Shown here: positions 7,932 through 17,171 of the stretch, piece by piece
Numbering within the stretch: position 1 is the first letter of the stretch
Layout: each line of letters starts with the position of its first letter
Assembly: GCF_024359545.1 (NCBI RefSeq)
Contig: NZ_JAKQZG010000001.1
Span: forward strand, 310,001-374,000
DNA from: Jiella marina
GTDB lineage: Bacteria; Pseudomonadota; Alphaproteobacteria; Rhizobiales; Rhizobiaceae
Length of the DNA stretch: 64,000 nucleotides
Reading direction: 5' to 3'
Made by a program: the position numbers and the translations under genes
The notes under the pieces: generated by a model
Told to the model about the DNA's origin: nothing
Seen by the model: only the letters and a program-made list of their open reading frames with translations
Databases searched by the model: none

Positions 7932-9299
7932 TCAGGCGCGGACGACCCGCTCTCTGAGCTCAGGTGAAAGCGACCGCGTCGCGCCACGACTGTCGACAAC
8001 CAGCGGAACTTTGCGAACCAGTTCTTCCAAATCCACACCGTCATGGTCGGTGGCGATCAATGCAGCATCGAAAGTCTCGAGGGTTTCACTGTTCCATTCG
8101 ATGGAGCGGCGCCCGGCGAGCGGACCATGCTTTCGTGTCTGCCGCACGACCGGCGCGTAAGTATCGTAATACTCGACCGTTGCCCCCTTGGATTCGAGCA
8201 ATTCCCACAGCACCAGCGACGGGCTCTCGCGCATGTCGTCGACATTCTTCTTGTAAGCGAGACCGACCAGAAGGATGCGGGCGCCGCGGATCGGCTTGCC
8301 GAGGCGGTCGGACATGGCCTCCACCAGCCGGGCGACGACCCATTCCGGCATGCCCGAATTGATCTCACCCGCCAGCTCGATAAAGCGTGTGTGAACGCCG
8401 AATTCGCGCGCCTTCCAGGTCAGATAGAACGGATCGACCGGGATGCAGTGGCCCCCGATTCCCGGCCCCGGATAGAACGGCATAAATCCGAATGGCTTGG
8501 TCTTCGCCGCATCGATCACCTCGAAGGCGTCGATTCCCATCCGGTCGAAGATCACCTTCAACTCGTTGACCAGCGCGATGTTCACGGCGCGGAAGATGTT
8601 CTCGGTGAGCTTCACGGCCTCGGCCGTGCGCATCGTCGGCACACGGACCACACGGCTCGTCACCGTGGCATAAAGCGCTTGCGCCATGTCGCCCGCCGGC
8701 TCGCAATCGGCGCCCACCACCTTGGGGATCGTGTTGGTGTCGAAATCCGGATTGCCGGGATCCTCGCGCTCCGGAGAATAGGCAATGGCGAAATCACGTC
8801 CCGCCGCAAGGCCCGAGCCGCGCTCAAGGATCGACGCGAGCAAGTCTTCCGAGGTCATCGGATAGGTCGTCGATTCCAGCGTCACCAGCTGCCCCCGGCG
8901 CAGATGCGGGGCGATGGCCTCGGCGGTCCGTTCCACGAAGCTCATGTCCGGATCGCGGTACTGGGTGAGTGGTGTGGGGACGCAGATGATGATCGCGTCG
9001 ACCTCGCCGAGTTGATCGAAATCGGTCGTGAACCGCGCCCGCATCGAGGCGGCAAGGGCCGCAACGCGACCATCGGGAATATGGTGGATGTAGGTTCGCC
9101 CCGCTTCCAGCGCCTCGATCTTCGCCGGGTCGATGTCGAAGCCGATCGTGCGAAAACCGCTTTGATGAAAAGCCAGAAGCAGCGGCAGGCCGACATAGCC
9201 GAGGCCGATGATCCCGACCACGGCCTCACGCGAGTCCACGCGGCGAACGAATTGCGAGGCGGCCTCGGCAAGTGGATGAATGTTCTGATCCGGCATCAA
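7932..9299 (-). CDS. UDP-N-acetylglucosamine/UDP-sugar 6-dehydrogenase (WbpA/TviB type)
   Basis: 455 aa with all three UDPG/MGDP-dehydrogenase domains. NAD-binding GIIGLGYVGLPLLLAF is at about residues 29-44. The central domain has ENIFRAVNIALVNELKVI, and the catalytic-cysteine motif is PFYPGPGIGGHCIPVDPFYL. The C-terminal domain carries ILLVGLAYKKNVDDMRESPS. The GPGIGGHCIP form and length fit UDP-GlcNAc/UDP-GalNAc dehydrogenases of the WbpA group. It supplies UDP-uronic acid precursors for surface polysaccharide. It lies tail-to-tail with the Wza-like gene, 6 bases apart. The exact sugar cannot be decided. Confidence 0.88.
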   Translation of the reverse strand: MMPDQNIHPLAEAASQFVRRVDSREAVVGIIGLGYVGLPLLLAFHQSGFRTIGFDIDPAKIEALEAGRTYIHHIPDGRVAALAASMRARFTTDFDQLGEVDAIIICVPTPLTQYRDPDMSFVERTAEAIAPHLRRGQLVTLESTTYPMTSEDLLASILERGSGLAAGRDFAIAYSPEREDPGNPDFDTNTIPKVVGADCEPAGDMAQALYATVTSRVVRVPTMRTAEAVKLTENIFRAVNIALVNELKVIFDRMGIDAFEVIDAAKTKPFGFMPFYPGPGIGGHCIPVDPFYLTWKAREFGVHTRFIELAGEINSGMPEWVVARLVEAMSDRLGKPIRGARILLVGLAYKKNVDDMRESPSLVLWELLESKGATVEYYDTYAPVVRQTRKHGPLAGRRSIEWNSETLETFDAALIATDHDGVDLEELVRKVPLVVDSRGATRSLSPELRERVVRA

Positions 9300-9609
9300 T
9301 TATCTCTCTGACGCAAGCGAAGTCGACTGGTTAGCGGAAATTGGAGTGCGTACGAACAGAGCCTAGCCGCCGTCGAGATTCGATGGATTTGAAGTCATCG
9401 ACAGGACTTATCGGAGTGCCATGACTTTTGCATGGGACTCTCGCAGGCACGGAGAGGCGGGCCTTTCGGCGCACTGAGCCGTTCATCGCCGTCTTGAGAT
9501 CGGAGGACGTCCGGCGACGCGATGGTTCACGACCCTACCCGCACCGCCATGGGTCAGAGGCTTCTCCCTTAAATTGCCGCCGCCTCCGAACGTGCAGCGA
9601 GATCTGCAA
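9300..9609. other. intergenic stretch without recognised gene
   Basis: 310 bases upstream of the nucleotide-sugar dehydrogenase and downstream of the phosphodiesterase gene. It should contain the dehydrogenase promoter, but I see no coding sequence, strong hairpin or repeat. Confidence 0.5.
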
Positions 9610-10389
9610 TCAGGAAGACGCAAACGCTTCGGCCGACTGATCCAGGAAATCGTGGAAATGCACGACCACCCCGGCGCTGTCGGCGAAGATGACGGCATAG
9701 GCGGGCGGCTCGTGACTGGTGACGAAGCGGTCTTCGAACACGAGGGCCGTCTGCTGGTTGGTACCGCGCAACGCGCTGAAGGAGAGGCCGCGCCAGTTGC
9801 CGCTCACCGGCCGATGGACGTGGCCGGCGAAGATATGACGCACGTTCCCGGCCTCGCGGGCAATCTGCGCGAACGCCTCTGAATTGCCGAGGCGCACGCC
9901 ATCGAGAGCCGGCATGTGGAGCCTGAACGGCGGGTGATGGGCGAAGACATAGGCGCCCTTTTCGCCTGCCCCTTCGAGTTGCGTTTCCAGCCAGGCGAGT
10001 CGTGCTTCGCAAAGCTCACCTTCGACCGCCCCTTCCTTGAGCGTGTCGAGAAGCACCAGCATCCCATCGGCCAGGTCGACGCTCTTCTGGACGAAGCCCT
10101 CTTCAAACATTCTCTCCCCGAAAACCGCGCGGAACGTGTCGCGCCGGTCGTGATTGCCCAGCATCAGGTGAACGGGCGACGTGAGTTCGGCAATTCGTTC
10201 GGCCAAAGCCTCATAGGCTGCCGGCTCGCCGTCATGGGTGAGATCGCCACTGATGACGATGGCGTCAGCGTCGGCGTGGTGCCGTTCGACATCGGCAAGG
10301 CAAGCTTCGAGCCGCGCCAGGGGATCGAGGCCGAACAGGGTCTCACCGGGCGTGACGAGGTGAAGGTCGGTGATCTGAATCAGCTTCAT
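9610..10389 (-). CDS. class III metallophosphodiesterase (CpdA/GpdQ-like)
   Basis: 259 aa calcineurin-like phosphoesterase. The metal-binding motifs are complete: QITDLHL (D-x-H) at the start, ISGDLTHDG (GD), MLGNHDRR (GNHD), FAHHPPF and the final FAGHVHRPV (GHxH). Length and motif spacing match CpdA/GpdQ enzymes that cleave cyclic nucleotides or glycerophosphodiesters. It is the last gene of a minus-strand ABC importer operon with a LacI regulator. This suggests the imported compound is a phosphodiester or similar, rather than a housekeeping cAMP role; that is inference. Confidence 0.85.
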   Translation of the reverse strand: MKLIQITDLHLVTPGETLFGLDPLARLEACLADVERHHADADAIVISGDLTHDGEPAAYEALAERIAELTSPVHLMLGNHDRRDTFRAVFGERMFEEGFVQKSVDLADGMLVLLDTLKEGAVEGELCEARLAWLETQLEGAGEKGAYVFAHHPPFRLHMPALDGVRLGNSEAFAQIAREAGNVRHIFAGHVHRPVSGNWRGLSFSALRGTNQQTALVFEDRFVTSHEPPAYAVIFADSAGVVVHFHDFLDQSAEAFASS

Positions 10390-10419
10390 GGGAGCCTTCG
10401 CATTTCCGTTCGCTCCGGT

Positions 10420-11439
10420 TCAGCCGGTCGCACCTTCTACGAAACCGAGGTGCAGGCGTTCGAGAACCGGATCGGCGGCCGGGTTTGCCTGACGCCGGTC
10501 GAGAAGCTCGATGGCCTTAGCCGCGACCTTCGCCGGGTCCTGGAAGAAGGTCGTCAGCCGATAGGCGCCGTGCGCCGCTTCCGGCAGGCCGTCGAAACCA
10601 ATGACCGTCATGTCGTCGGGAACCTGCCGACCGGCGGCGAAGCGAGCGTGATCGACGATCCCCATTGCCAGAAGATCGTTGACGCAGAACACCCCATCCG
10701 GTGGAGTCGCCTCCCCGAACAGAACCTGCGCAGCCTCTTCGCCTCCGACATAATTGGCGTCAGCGCCCCGCGCGACGCGGGCCTTGAAGCCGAGCCGTTC
10801 GGTCGCGGCGAGGAAGGCCCGCTCGCGTTCGACGATCGTCTCGGTGGCGATCCGCGCCCCGACCAGGGCGATGTGTTTCGCGCCCCGCGATACCAGGCGC
10901 TCGGCTGCCAGCGAGGCAGCGGAGATGTTGTCGGGGAGGACGCTGTCGGTACCCGGCTCGGACCGCCCAATCAGCACCAGCGGCGCTCCGGTTCGACGAG
11001 CTCCTTCCAGGATCGTCTTCGGTGGCGAACCGGACAGGACGATGGTCGCCTCCGGCCGGTAGCCGAGAAGCATGTTCTGGGTGGTCTGCATTTCCTCAGG
11101 CGTGTCGCCGGTGTTCAGGAGCACCGGCAGGCTACCTCTCGCAATGAGTTTTTTCGAAAGCGCCGCAACGAGATGGCCCCGAAAGCCGACTTCCGGCCGC
11201 GTCGCGATGATGCCCACGAGCCGGCTCTGGCGGGCGAGCAACCCTCTCGCCAGATCGTTCACCTGATAGCCCAGCTCCTCGGCGGCCTTCATCACCAGTT
11301 CGCGGGTCTCGCGGCCGATGCTGGCCCCCGGCGTGAAGGCGCGCGAAACTGCCGACCGGGAGACGCCGGCGCGATCCGCCACCTGCTGGGCGCTGACATG
11401 GTTCTGACCGGGGATCGGCCGTTTCGGCTTGTCCGCCAT
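10420..11439 (-). CDS. LacI-family transcriptional regulator
   Basis: 339 aa. The N-terminal helix-turn-helix reads VSAQQVADRAGVSRSAVSRA with the hinge helix GYQVNDLARGL, followed by a periplasmic-binding-protein-like effector domain (LVGIIATRPEVG ... DGVFCVNDLLAMGI ... MTVIGFDG). Start chosen at ATG 11439 (MADKPKRP); the longer open frame upstream runs antiframe through the permease gene. It sits between the permease genes and the phosphodiesterase in one operon, so it most likely controls this importer. Confidence 0.9.
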   Translation of the reverse strand: MADKPKRPIPGQNHVSAQQVADRAGVSRSAVSRAFTPGASIGRETRELVMKAAEELGYQVNDLARGLLARQSRLVGIIATRPEVGFRGHLVAALSKKLIARGSLPVLLNTGDTPEEMQTTQNMLLGYRPEATIVLSGSPPKTILEGARRTGAPLVLIGRSEPGTDSVLPDNISAASLAAERLVSRGAKHIALVGARIATETIVERERAFLAATERLGFKARVARGADANYVGGEEAAQVLFGEATPPDGVFCVNDLLAMGIVDHARFAAGRQVPDDMTVIGFDGLPEAAHGAYRLTTFFQDPAKVAAKAIELLDRRQANPAADPVLERLHLGFVEGATG

Positions 11440-11447
11440 CGCGCCCC

Positions 11448-12305
11448 CTAATGCCCTATGCGCGATAGGACATCGGCGCGCAGGAAGCGCTCGACGACGA
11501 GCATGAAGAAGATCGACGGGATCAAAAGCAGGAGCGCAGTGATCGAGGCGATCTGGTAGTTGCCGCCGGCCCCGGCCGTGTAGAGCAAGAGCGGTAGTGT
11601 CTGCACGTCCGGCGCACCGACAAAATAGGCCCCTGTGAACTCGTCCAGCGATTCCAGGAAGACAAAGATGCCGCTGGCCATCAGGCCCGGCAAGGCGAGC
11701 GGCAGCGTCACGTCGAAGAAGGCCCGGAACGGCCCTGCCCCCATCGACCGCGCGGCTTCTTCGAGCTCGGCATCGACCGCGGCGAAAGAAGCGGTGGCGA
11801 TCCAGACGGCAAAGACGAGGCCGTGGGTCACGTGCACGAGGACGACGCCGGCGATCGTCCCGTTCAGCCCGACATCGTAAAAGAAACGCGCGATGTTGAC
11901 GTAGACGGGCAGATTGGGAAACGCCTGCGGGATCAGGAAGACGAGCAGGATCAGCCCCCGCGCCGGCAGTTTCAAGCGACCGAGCGCGTAGCCTGCCGGA
12001 ATGGCGAGAGCCAGCGAGCCGATCACCGCCAGAAGCGCGATGAAGACGCTGGTGAAGAGCGATTCCCAGGCAACGCCCCGCGGCGAGAACACCTTGGCCC
12101 AATAGCTGAAGCCGTATTCGAGCGGCAGCGTGTGGGGGAAGTACCAGCGCTCGGCGACCGTCCAGAGGAGAAGGTTGGCGAGCGGGCCGAAGATCGCGAA
12201 GGCGACGAGGCCGAGAACGATCGCGCGCGGCAGCCACTTCAGATCGAAGGGCAGCCGCAAGCGCTTTCCGGCAGCGCGCCCATCCTGCATCGAGAGCGCG
12301 CTCAT
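11448..12305 (-). CDS. ABC transporter permease (MetI-like, PotC/UgpE type)
   Basis: 285 aa with about six transmembrane helices and the inner-membrane EAA loop AELEEAARSMGAGPFRAFF before a proline-rich segment. It forms the channel with the permease encoded just upstream; the two genes overlap by 4 bases. The LacI gene follows after 8 bases. The family is that of spermidine/putrescine, iron, phosphonate and related importers, so the substrate is not predictable from this subunit. Confidence 0.88.
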   Translation of the reverse strand: MSALSMQDGRAAGKRLRLPFDLKWLPRAIVLGLVAFAIFGPLANLLLWTVAERWYFPHTLPLEYGFSYWAKVFSPRGVAWESLFTSVFIALLAVIGSLALAIPAGYALGRLKLPARGLILLVFLIPQAFPNLPVYVNIARFFYDVGLNGTIAGVVLVHVTHGLVFAVWIATASFAAVDAELEEAARSMGAGPFRAFFDVTLPLALPGLMASGIFVFLESLDEFTGAYFVGAPDVQTLPLLLYTAGAGGNYQIASITALLLLIPSIFFMLVVERFLRADVLSRIGH

Positions 12306-13126
12306 CGCGCCTTCTCCTTGAGGTTATGGCTGAGATAGAAGATCGCTACCGCCATGGTCATGATGAGCGAGATCATGCCAAGCGCGTTGGCAACGCCATA
12401 GTCGCCATAGGCATTGATGCGAAAGGCGATGTCGGCGGTGATCATGGTCGGCGACTGCGCGCTGATCATCAGCGGCACCGACAGGACCGACATCATCGTG
12501 ACGAAGGACAGCACCATGCCGACGAAGAGCGTTGTCCTGACCTGCGGCACGACGATCTCGAACAGGATGCGCAGCCGCGATGCGCCGAGATTGCGCGCCG
12601 CCTCGATCGTGGCCCGGTCGATCGAGGCCATGGCTCCGGCAAGGAGCAGCGTGACGAAGGGGGTCTGCTTCCAGACGAAGGCGATGACGATGCCGCGCCA
12701 GTCGAGAAAGGACATGGTCTGCATGGGCGTCAGGATACCGCCGGCAACCAGCAGATTGTTCATCAGGCCGTTCTTGGCGAGAAAGGTGCGCAGCACCTGC
12801 CCGACCACGATGAACGGAATGAAGAGCGGCCAGCGATAGAGCCAGCGCAGGATCGCGACCGCCTTCGGATTTTCACCGAGGGTCAGATAGCCGGCGATCG
12901 CGACAGAAAAGGCCGCGATGATCAGCGTCGAGGCCGAGACGATCAGCAGCGTATAGAGAATGTCGGTGGTGTAGAGATCGCGAGCCTTGATGAAGTTGTC
13001 GAGCCCGAAGCCCGCTTCCGTCTCGAAGGCGCCCGTCACCGAGGCCAGGAGCGGCATCATGTAAAGCAGGGCGATGGTCGCGATGGCCGGCACTGCTAGA
13101 AGAAGGCCGATCGTCCGTTCACGCAT
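12302..13126 (-). CDS. ABC transporter permease (MetI-like)
   Basis: 274 aa from ATG 13126 (MRERTIGLLL); an in-frame start at 13162 would add 12 residues. It has six hydrophobic segments and the EAA loop ATIEAARNLGASRLRIL that docks on the ATPase. First of the two permeases, between the binding-protein gene (70 bases upstream) and the second permease (4-base overlap). Confidence 0.87.
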   Translation of the reverse strand: MRERTIGLLLAVPAIATIALLYMMPLLASVTGAFETEAGFGLDNFIKARDLYTTDILYTLLIVSASTLIIAAFSVAIAGYLTLGENPKAVAILRWLYRWPLFIPFIVVGQVLRTFLAKNGLMNNLLVAGGILTPMQTMSFLDWRGIVIAFVWKQTPFVTLLLAGAMASIDRATIEAARNLGASRLRILFEIVVPQVRTTLFVGMVLSFVTMMSVLSVPLMISAQSPTMITADIAFRINAYGDYGVANALGMISLIMTMAVAIFYLSHNLKEKAR

Positions 13127-13195
13127 GGTGAGATCATCCCAAGCAGGATCGCCCGGCTGCAAGAGCCGGGCGAGATGTCGACGCGAGCGGGACCG

Positions 13196-14326
13196 TCAGT
13201 TGGCGACGTGACGCTCATAGGCTTCGAGGATCGCGTTGTTGTACGGCGCGATCGGGAAGGGCTTGGCGTAGTTCGCGAGGTCCTCCGGCGTGACGTCCTT
13301 GAACAGCTTGTTCCAGGAAGCCTCGTCGAGTTCGGCCTTCACATGCGTTGCGTCGATGCCCGGATACCAGTTGAAGCGCTTGACGATGCCTTCCGCCTGG
13401 ATCTTCGGCGAGGTGGCAAGTTCGACGAACTTCTCCGCAAGCTCGGGATGCGGTGCGTTCTCCGGGATGACGTAATGCATCGGCTGGCCCGGCATGCCAG
13501 GCTCGGGCAGGAGGAGCTTCATGTCCGGCGGCAGCTTGCCGTCGGCCTGCCAGGAATAGAACATGTCGACCCAGACCGGACCCATGGCGATCTCGCCGCG
13601 GCCGAGCATGTCGAGCGTGCCGGCATTGCCGGGCGTCATGGTGACGTCGGCATTGAAATCCTTGAGACGCTTGAGGGCGCCGTCCCATTCTTTCGCCGCG
13701 CCTTCCTCGAAAGGCCCGTTCATCAGTTGCGTGGCGTCGCCATCGCCGAAAGCGTAGATCCAGCCCATCACGAAGGAAACGCCGGAAGCCCCGCCCTTGA
13801 TGCCGTTGTAGCCGAACTGGCCGGGATGCTCATGCGCCCAGGTCTCGATCTCGGAGTAGCTCTTGGGCGGGTTCTCCACGAGAGCGGGATTGTAGGCGAT
13901 CGCCGTCTGGCTGGAGAACATCGGCATGACGTAACCGTCGACATTCGTGCCGAGAGCCATCTTCGCCTTGTCGCTGGTCACGAGCTCACCGGTGGCGATG
14001 TCGCCGCGATACTGCTTCAGGAAATTCTGTTCGACCATGGGTCCGGCGAATTTCTCGTGGACGACGGCGACATCGGTGTCCCAGGTCTCGTTGCCCGACT
14101 GGGCCTCGAAACGCTCGAGGATCTTCTGCGAACCGGCATCGCCCGGTCCCGTGCCGACGGCCCGCACGGTGTCGCCCGGATTCTCCTTTTCAAAGATCGG
14201 AGCGAGATACTCGTTGATGTAGTCCACCATGTTGGTGTCGCCGGCAGTGACGACGGTGAGTTCCGTCGCGGATGCGGGCGGTATGGCGACCGCCAGGACG
14301 ACCGCTGCACTGAGAAACGTTTTCAT
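13196..14326 (-). CDS. ABC transporter substrate-binding protein (family 1)
   Basis: 376 aa with a Sec signal peptide (MKTFLSAAVVLAVAIPPASA). ATG 14326 is preceded by AGAGGA, so the upstream in-frame ATG (14368) is rejected. The mature protein begins TELTVVTAGDTNMVDYINEY, the fold of family 1 periplasmic binding proteins of polyamine, Fe3+ and sugar-phosphate importers. It delivers the ligand to the downstream permeases. The ligand is unknown; the phosphodiesterase at the operon end hints at a phosphoester. Confidence 0.87.
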   Translation of the reverse strand: MKTFLSAAVVLAVAIPPASATELTVVTAGDTNMVDYINEYLAPIFEKENPGDTVRAVGTGPGDAGSQKILERFEAQSGNETWDTDVAVVHEKFAGPMVEQNFLKQYRGDIATGELVTSDKAKMALGTNVDGYVMPMFSSQTAIAYNPALVENPPKSYSEIETWAHEHPGQFGYNGIKGGASGVSFVMGWIYAFGDGDATQLMNGPFEEGAAKEWDGALKRLKDFNADVTMTPGNAGTLDMLGRGEIAMGPVWVDMFYSWQADGKLPPDMKLLLPEPGMPGQPMHYVIPENAPHPELAEKFVELATSPKIQAEGIVKRFNWYPGIDATHVKAELDEASWNKLFKDVTPEDLANYAKPFPIAPYNNAILEAYERHVAN

Positions 14327-14385
14327 GGCATTTCCTCTGGAGTTTTGATTTCTTTTGTGGGCTTTCATCCCCGCTCCGTTCCGCC

Positions 14386-15531
14386 TCAGGCGGCGACGAG
14401 GCGGGGAACCGGTTCGGCGCCTCTCCCGGGCGCATCGAAGAGAAACAGCGCGGCCGCGGGCACGCGCAGAGTGACGGGGGTTCCGGGCTCGATGGCTGTG
14501 GGCGCGTCCACGGCGACCTTAGCCGCGCCGACCGCGACGACGTGGCGCCAGCAGCCGCCCGGATAGCTCGTCTGCTCGACGGTTCCCAAAAGGGTGAGCG
14601 CGTCTTCATCGCGACTTTCAGCGCCATTGCGGTCCGACGCAGCTGTCGCTGATGCGGGGACGAGTTCGGCGGCTTCCGGCCTGAAGCGCGCCTCGACGCG
14701 ACCCGAGGAAAGACGGCGACCATCGAGCCCGATCATCGCCCGCCGGTTGGACGGCCCCTCGACAATCTCCACACGGTTCCCTTCCACCACTCCGGCGAGA
14801 TCGACGATGTTCTCCGCCCCCATGAAGGCGGCGACGAAAGGCGACATGGGGCGGTTGAAGACCTCGTGCGGCGCGCCCTGTTGAGCGATCATGCCCTTGT
14901 CCAGAATGACGATCCGGTCGGCCATCACCATCGCTTCCTCACGATCATGGGTGACGTGGATCGCGGTGATTCCGAGGCGCTTTTGAAGCGCGCGGATTTC
15001 GTGGCGCACGTTCAGGCGGACGCGGGCATCGAGATTGGACAAGGGCTCGTCGAGGAGGAGAACGTCGGGCTCGACAGCAAGGGCGCGCCCGAGCGCGACG
15101 CGCTGCCGCTGGCCGCCGGACAGTGCGGCGGGCTTGCGGTCTTCGAGCCCCGCAAGGCCGAGCATCCCTGCAATCTCTTCGACCCGGGCATCGATCTCGT
15201 GGCGCGGCTTCCTGGCGAGCTTGAGACCGTAGCCGATGTTCTGGGCGACCGTCATGTGCGGCCAAAGCGCGTAGGACTGAAACACCATCGCCATGTTGCG
15301 CTTGTCGGGCGCGGCAAGCGTGATGTCCCGGCCGGCCAGAGTCAGCGAGCCGGATTGCGGTCGGTTGAAACCGGCGATCGTGCGCAGGAGCGTGGTCTTT
15401 CCGCATCCCGACGAGCCGAGCAGCGCGACGAACTCCCCCCGTTCGATCGAAAGCGACAGCCGGTCGAGAACGGTGTTGCCGCCATAGCCGACGATGACGT
15501 CGGAAACGGCCAGGAACGCGGCAGAAGTCAT
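14386..15531 (-). CDS. ABC transporter ATP-binding protein (PotA/UgpC type)
   Basis: 381 aa. Walker A GSSGCGKTT is at residues 39-47, Q-loop VFQSYALWP near 83-91, signature LSGGQRQRV at 137-145, Walker B VLLLDEP at 157-163 and the switch His in HVTHDREEA. The C-terminal third is a TOBE/OB domain typical of carbohydrate/polyamine importers. First gene of the leftward importer operon; about 270 bases without an obvious gene separate it from the ROK regulator end, so the operon promoter should lie at 15532-15801. Confidence 0.9.
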   Translation of the reverse strand: MTSAAFLAVSDVIVGYGGNTVLDRLSLSIERGEFVALLGSSGCGKTTLLRTIAGFNRPQSGSLTLAGRDITLAAPDKRNMAMVFQSYALWPHMTVAQNIGYGLKLARKPRHEIDARVEEIAGMLGLAGLEDRKPAALSGGQRQRVALGRALAVEPDVLLLDEPLSNLDARVRLNVRHEIRALQKRLGITAIHVTHDREEAMVMADRIVILDKGMIAQQGAPHEVFNRPMSPFVAAFMGAENIVDLAGVVEGNRVEIVEGPSNRRAMIGLDGRRLSSGRVEARFRPEAAELVPASATAASDRNGAESRDEDALTLLGTVEQTSYPGGCWRHVVAVGAAKVAVDAPTAIEPGTPVTLRVPAAALFLFDAPGRGAEPVPRLVAA

Positions 15532-15801
15532 GCGGATGTCCGTACTGCACAGCTGTGCAAAGCACAGCGGAGGATGTCTTCAGGGCTCCCCCTATCAATG
15601 CAAGGATACGGTTATGTGACAAGCTGAAATCATTCCGCTGCCGTTCGCACCATCCCCGGCCGGTATTGTTGTCGAGGCTTTGGTCGAGGGAGGTGCGACC
15701 GCGCAGGATCACGTCGTGACAGCCGGGCAAGTCGACCAGCAAGGAGCGGAAAGCTGGACCAACGGCTGGCTGAGTGCACGGTCGATCGATCATGGCCGCC
15801 G

Positions 15802-17031
15802 TCAGGCCGAAGGGCTTCCTCCCAAACGATTCACGTTTTGAATCGCCGAAAAGCGTGGGTCGAAGCAACGGGCGATGGGCTCCGCGGCAGCGCCAATGGC
15901 GACCATCCAGGGATCGGCGCGCCCCTCCGTCAGGCGTGGAATGGTGCGGTCCGGCCTTTCGGCATGGGATGGGAGCAGCGGCTCCATGCGCGCGCGCAGG
16001 GCTTCGAGCAGCGCGGGCGGAACGGCACCGCCGAAGACGATCGTTTCGGGATCGAGCAAGGTTTCGAGGATCTGCACGACCCATCGGAGCCCCTCGCCCG
16101 CGCTCTGCAGCCATGCATCGGCCGCACCGCCGGCAACGGCCCCGTCGAGGGCGTCGAACAGGTCCGGCCTCGCAGGATCGATGCCAAGCTCGCGGCAGAG
16201 CGCTGCCAGGGATACGCTGTGCTCGATCGGCTCCTGGAGGCCCGGACCAGAAAGGCCCGGTCGGGCCATGCCGATCTCTCCGGCATTCCTGTGACTTCCC
16301 GCATGAATCTCGCCGCGCACGAAGATGGCCGCGCCGAGACCATAGCCGAAATGAAGATAGGCGAAATCGTCGATCCCGCGCGCCGCGCCGGAAAGCTTCT
16401 CGGCAGTGGCTGCGGCTGCGGCGTCGTTCTGGACGGCGACCTCCAGCCCGGTTTCGGCTGCGAGATCGTCCGAGATCGGGTGGCTCTGCCAGGCCGACAT
16501 CATCCAGTGATCGGCGTCTTGGGGGGCCGCCTGCCCGAACGGGCCGGGCATCGCCAGGCCTAGACCGACGATCCGACCGTCGGCTTGCGCATTAAGGTCC
16601 TGGAGCGCACCGCGGATGTCCTTCACGAGTTGCATGACGACGGGCATTCCCGTCTCGGGGCCGCCATTGGGAAGCCGCGCGTCGAGACGCACGCGCTCGC
16701 TGCCCAGAAGATCGACGGCCACCGCCCGGGTGACGTGGCGATCGATCTGCACGCCGATGGCAAAGGCGCCCGCCCCGTTCAGCCGGAAGGGTCTCGCCGG
16801 TTGGCCGCGGGCAATCCGCACCGGCGCGTCGGCGATCACCAGACGCTCCTGTTCGAGATCGGCGATGATGTTGGACACCGTCTGGCCGGTGAGATGCGTC
16901 GCCCGTGCGAGCTGGGCCCGCGACAGCGCTCCGTTCACCCGCAGAGCGTCGATGACGACACGGCGGTTGTGGGCGCTCGCCCCGCCGAGATTTGCCCCCT
17001 GCTTGGCCCTGATTTCAGGCGGAGTGGTCAT
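15802..17031 (-). CDS. ROK-family transcriptional regulator
   Basis: 409 aa from ATG 17031. The N-terminal winged HTH reads LSRAQLARATHLTGQTVSNIIADL. It is followed by a ROK sugar-kinase-like domain with VQNDAAAAATAEKLSGAARG and the GYGLGAAIFVRGEIHAG loop. The canonical zinc-binding cysteine cluster of ROK kinases (CxCGxxGC) is absent, and the corresponding region reads GSHRNAGEIGMARPGLSGPG, so it may sense ligand without the zinc motif. It is divergent from a sugar ABC operon, which it most likely controls. Confidence 0.85.
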   Translation of the reverse strand: MTTPPEIRAKQGANLGGASAHNRRVVIDALRVNGALSRAQLARATHLTGQTVSNIIADLEQERLVIADAPVRIARGQPARPFRLNGAGAFAIGVQIDRHVTRAVAVDLLGSERVRLDARLPNGGPETGMPVVMQLVKDIRGALQDLNAQADGRIVGLGLAMPGPFGQAAPQDADHWMMSAWQSHPISDDLAAETGLEVAVQNDAAAAATAEKLSGAARGIDDFAYLHFGYGLGAAIFVRGEIHAGSHRNAGEIGMARPGLSGPGLQEPIEHSVSLAALCRELGIDPARPDLFDALDGAVAGGAADAWLQSAGEGLRWVVQILETLLDPETIVFGGAVPPALLEALRARMEPLLPSHAERPDRTIPRLTEGRADPWMVAIGAAAEPIARCFDPRFSAIQNVNRLGGSPSA

Positions 17032-17045
17032 CGGTTTTGCACCAG

Positions 17046-17089
17046 TTGACAATGCTGTTCTTTCGCGCAACGATTAATCCAAATTGATT
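17046..17089 (+). promoter_or_regulatory. candidate promoter and operator of the sugar importer operon
   Basis: TTGACA (17046-17051), 17 bases, then AACGAT (17069-17074) would be a moderate sigma-70-type promoter. Directly behind it AATCCAAATTGATT (17076-17089) is an imperfect palindrome in a local AT-rich patch, well placed for repression by the divergent ROK regulator. Assignment is by position and symmetry only. Confidence 0.35.
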
Positions 17090-17171
17090 GAGTTAATTCA
17101 GTACACAGCCACGAACGCCGGTTCAACGTCCCATTTGCCACTTCCACGACCAACCTCAACGGGAGCCTGTC

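Noticed and set aside
9428-9640. 70-codon plus-strand frame between dehydrogenase and phosphodiesterase genes
   Set aside because: No start context, Arg-rich shadow-like composition and overlap with the phosphodiesterase 3' end.
9916-11451. 511-codon open frame on the plus strand
   Set aside because: Antisense to the phosphodiesterase and LacI genes, which have complete motifs; the frame encodes low-complexity Arg/Gly-rich sequence.
10420-12237. Apparent 605-aa protein with a LacI C-terminus
   Set aside because: The first ~266 codons are an out-of-frame reading of the permease gene; LacI starts at ATG 11439.
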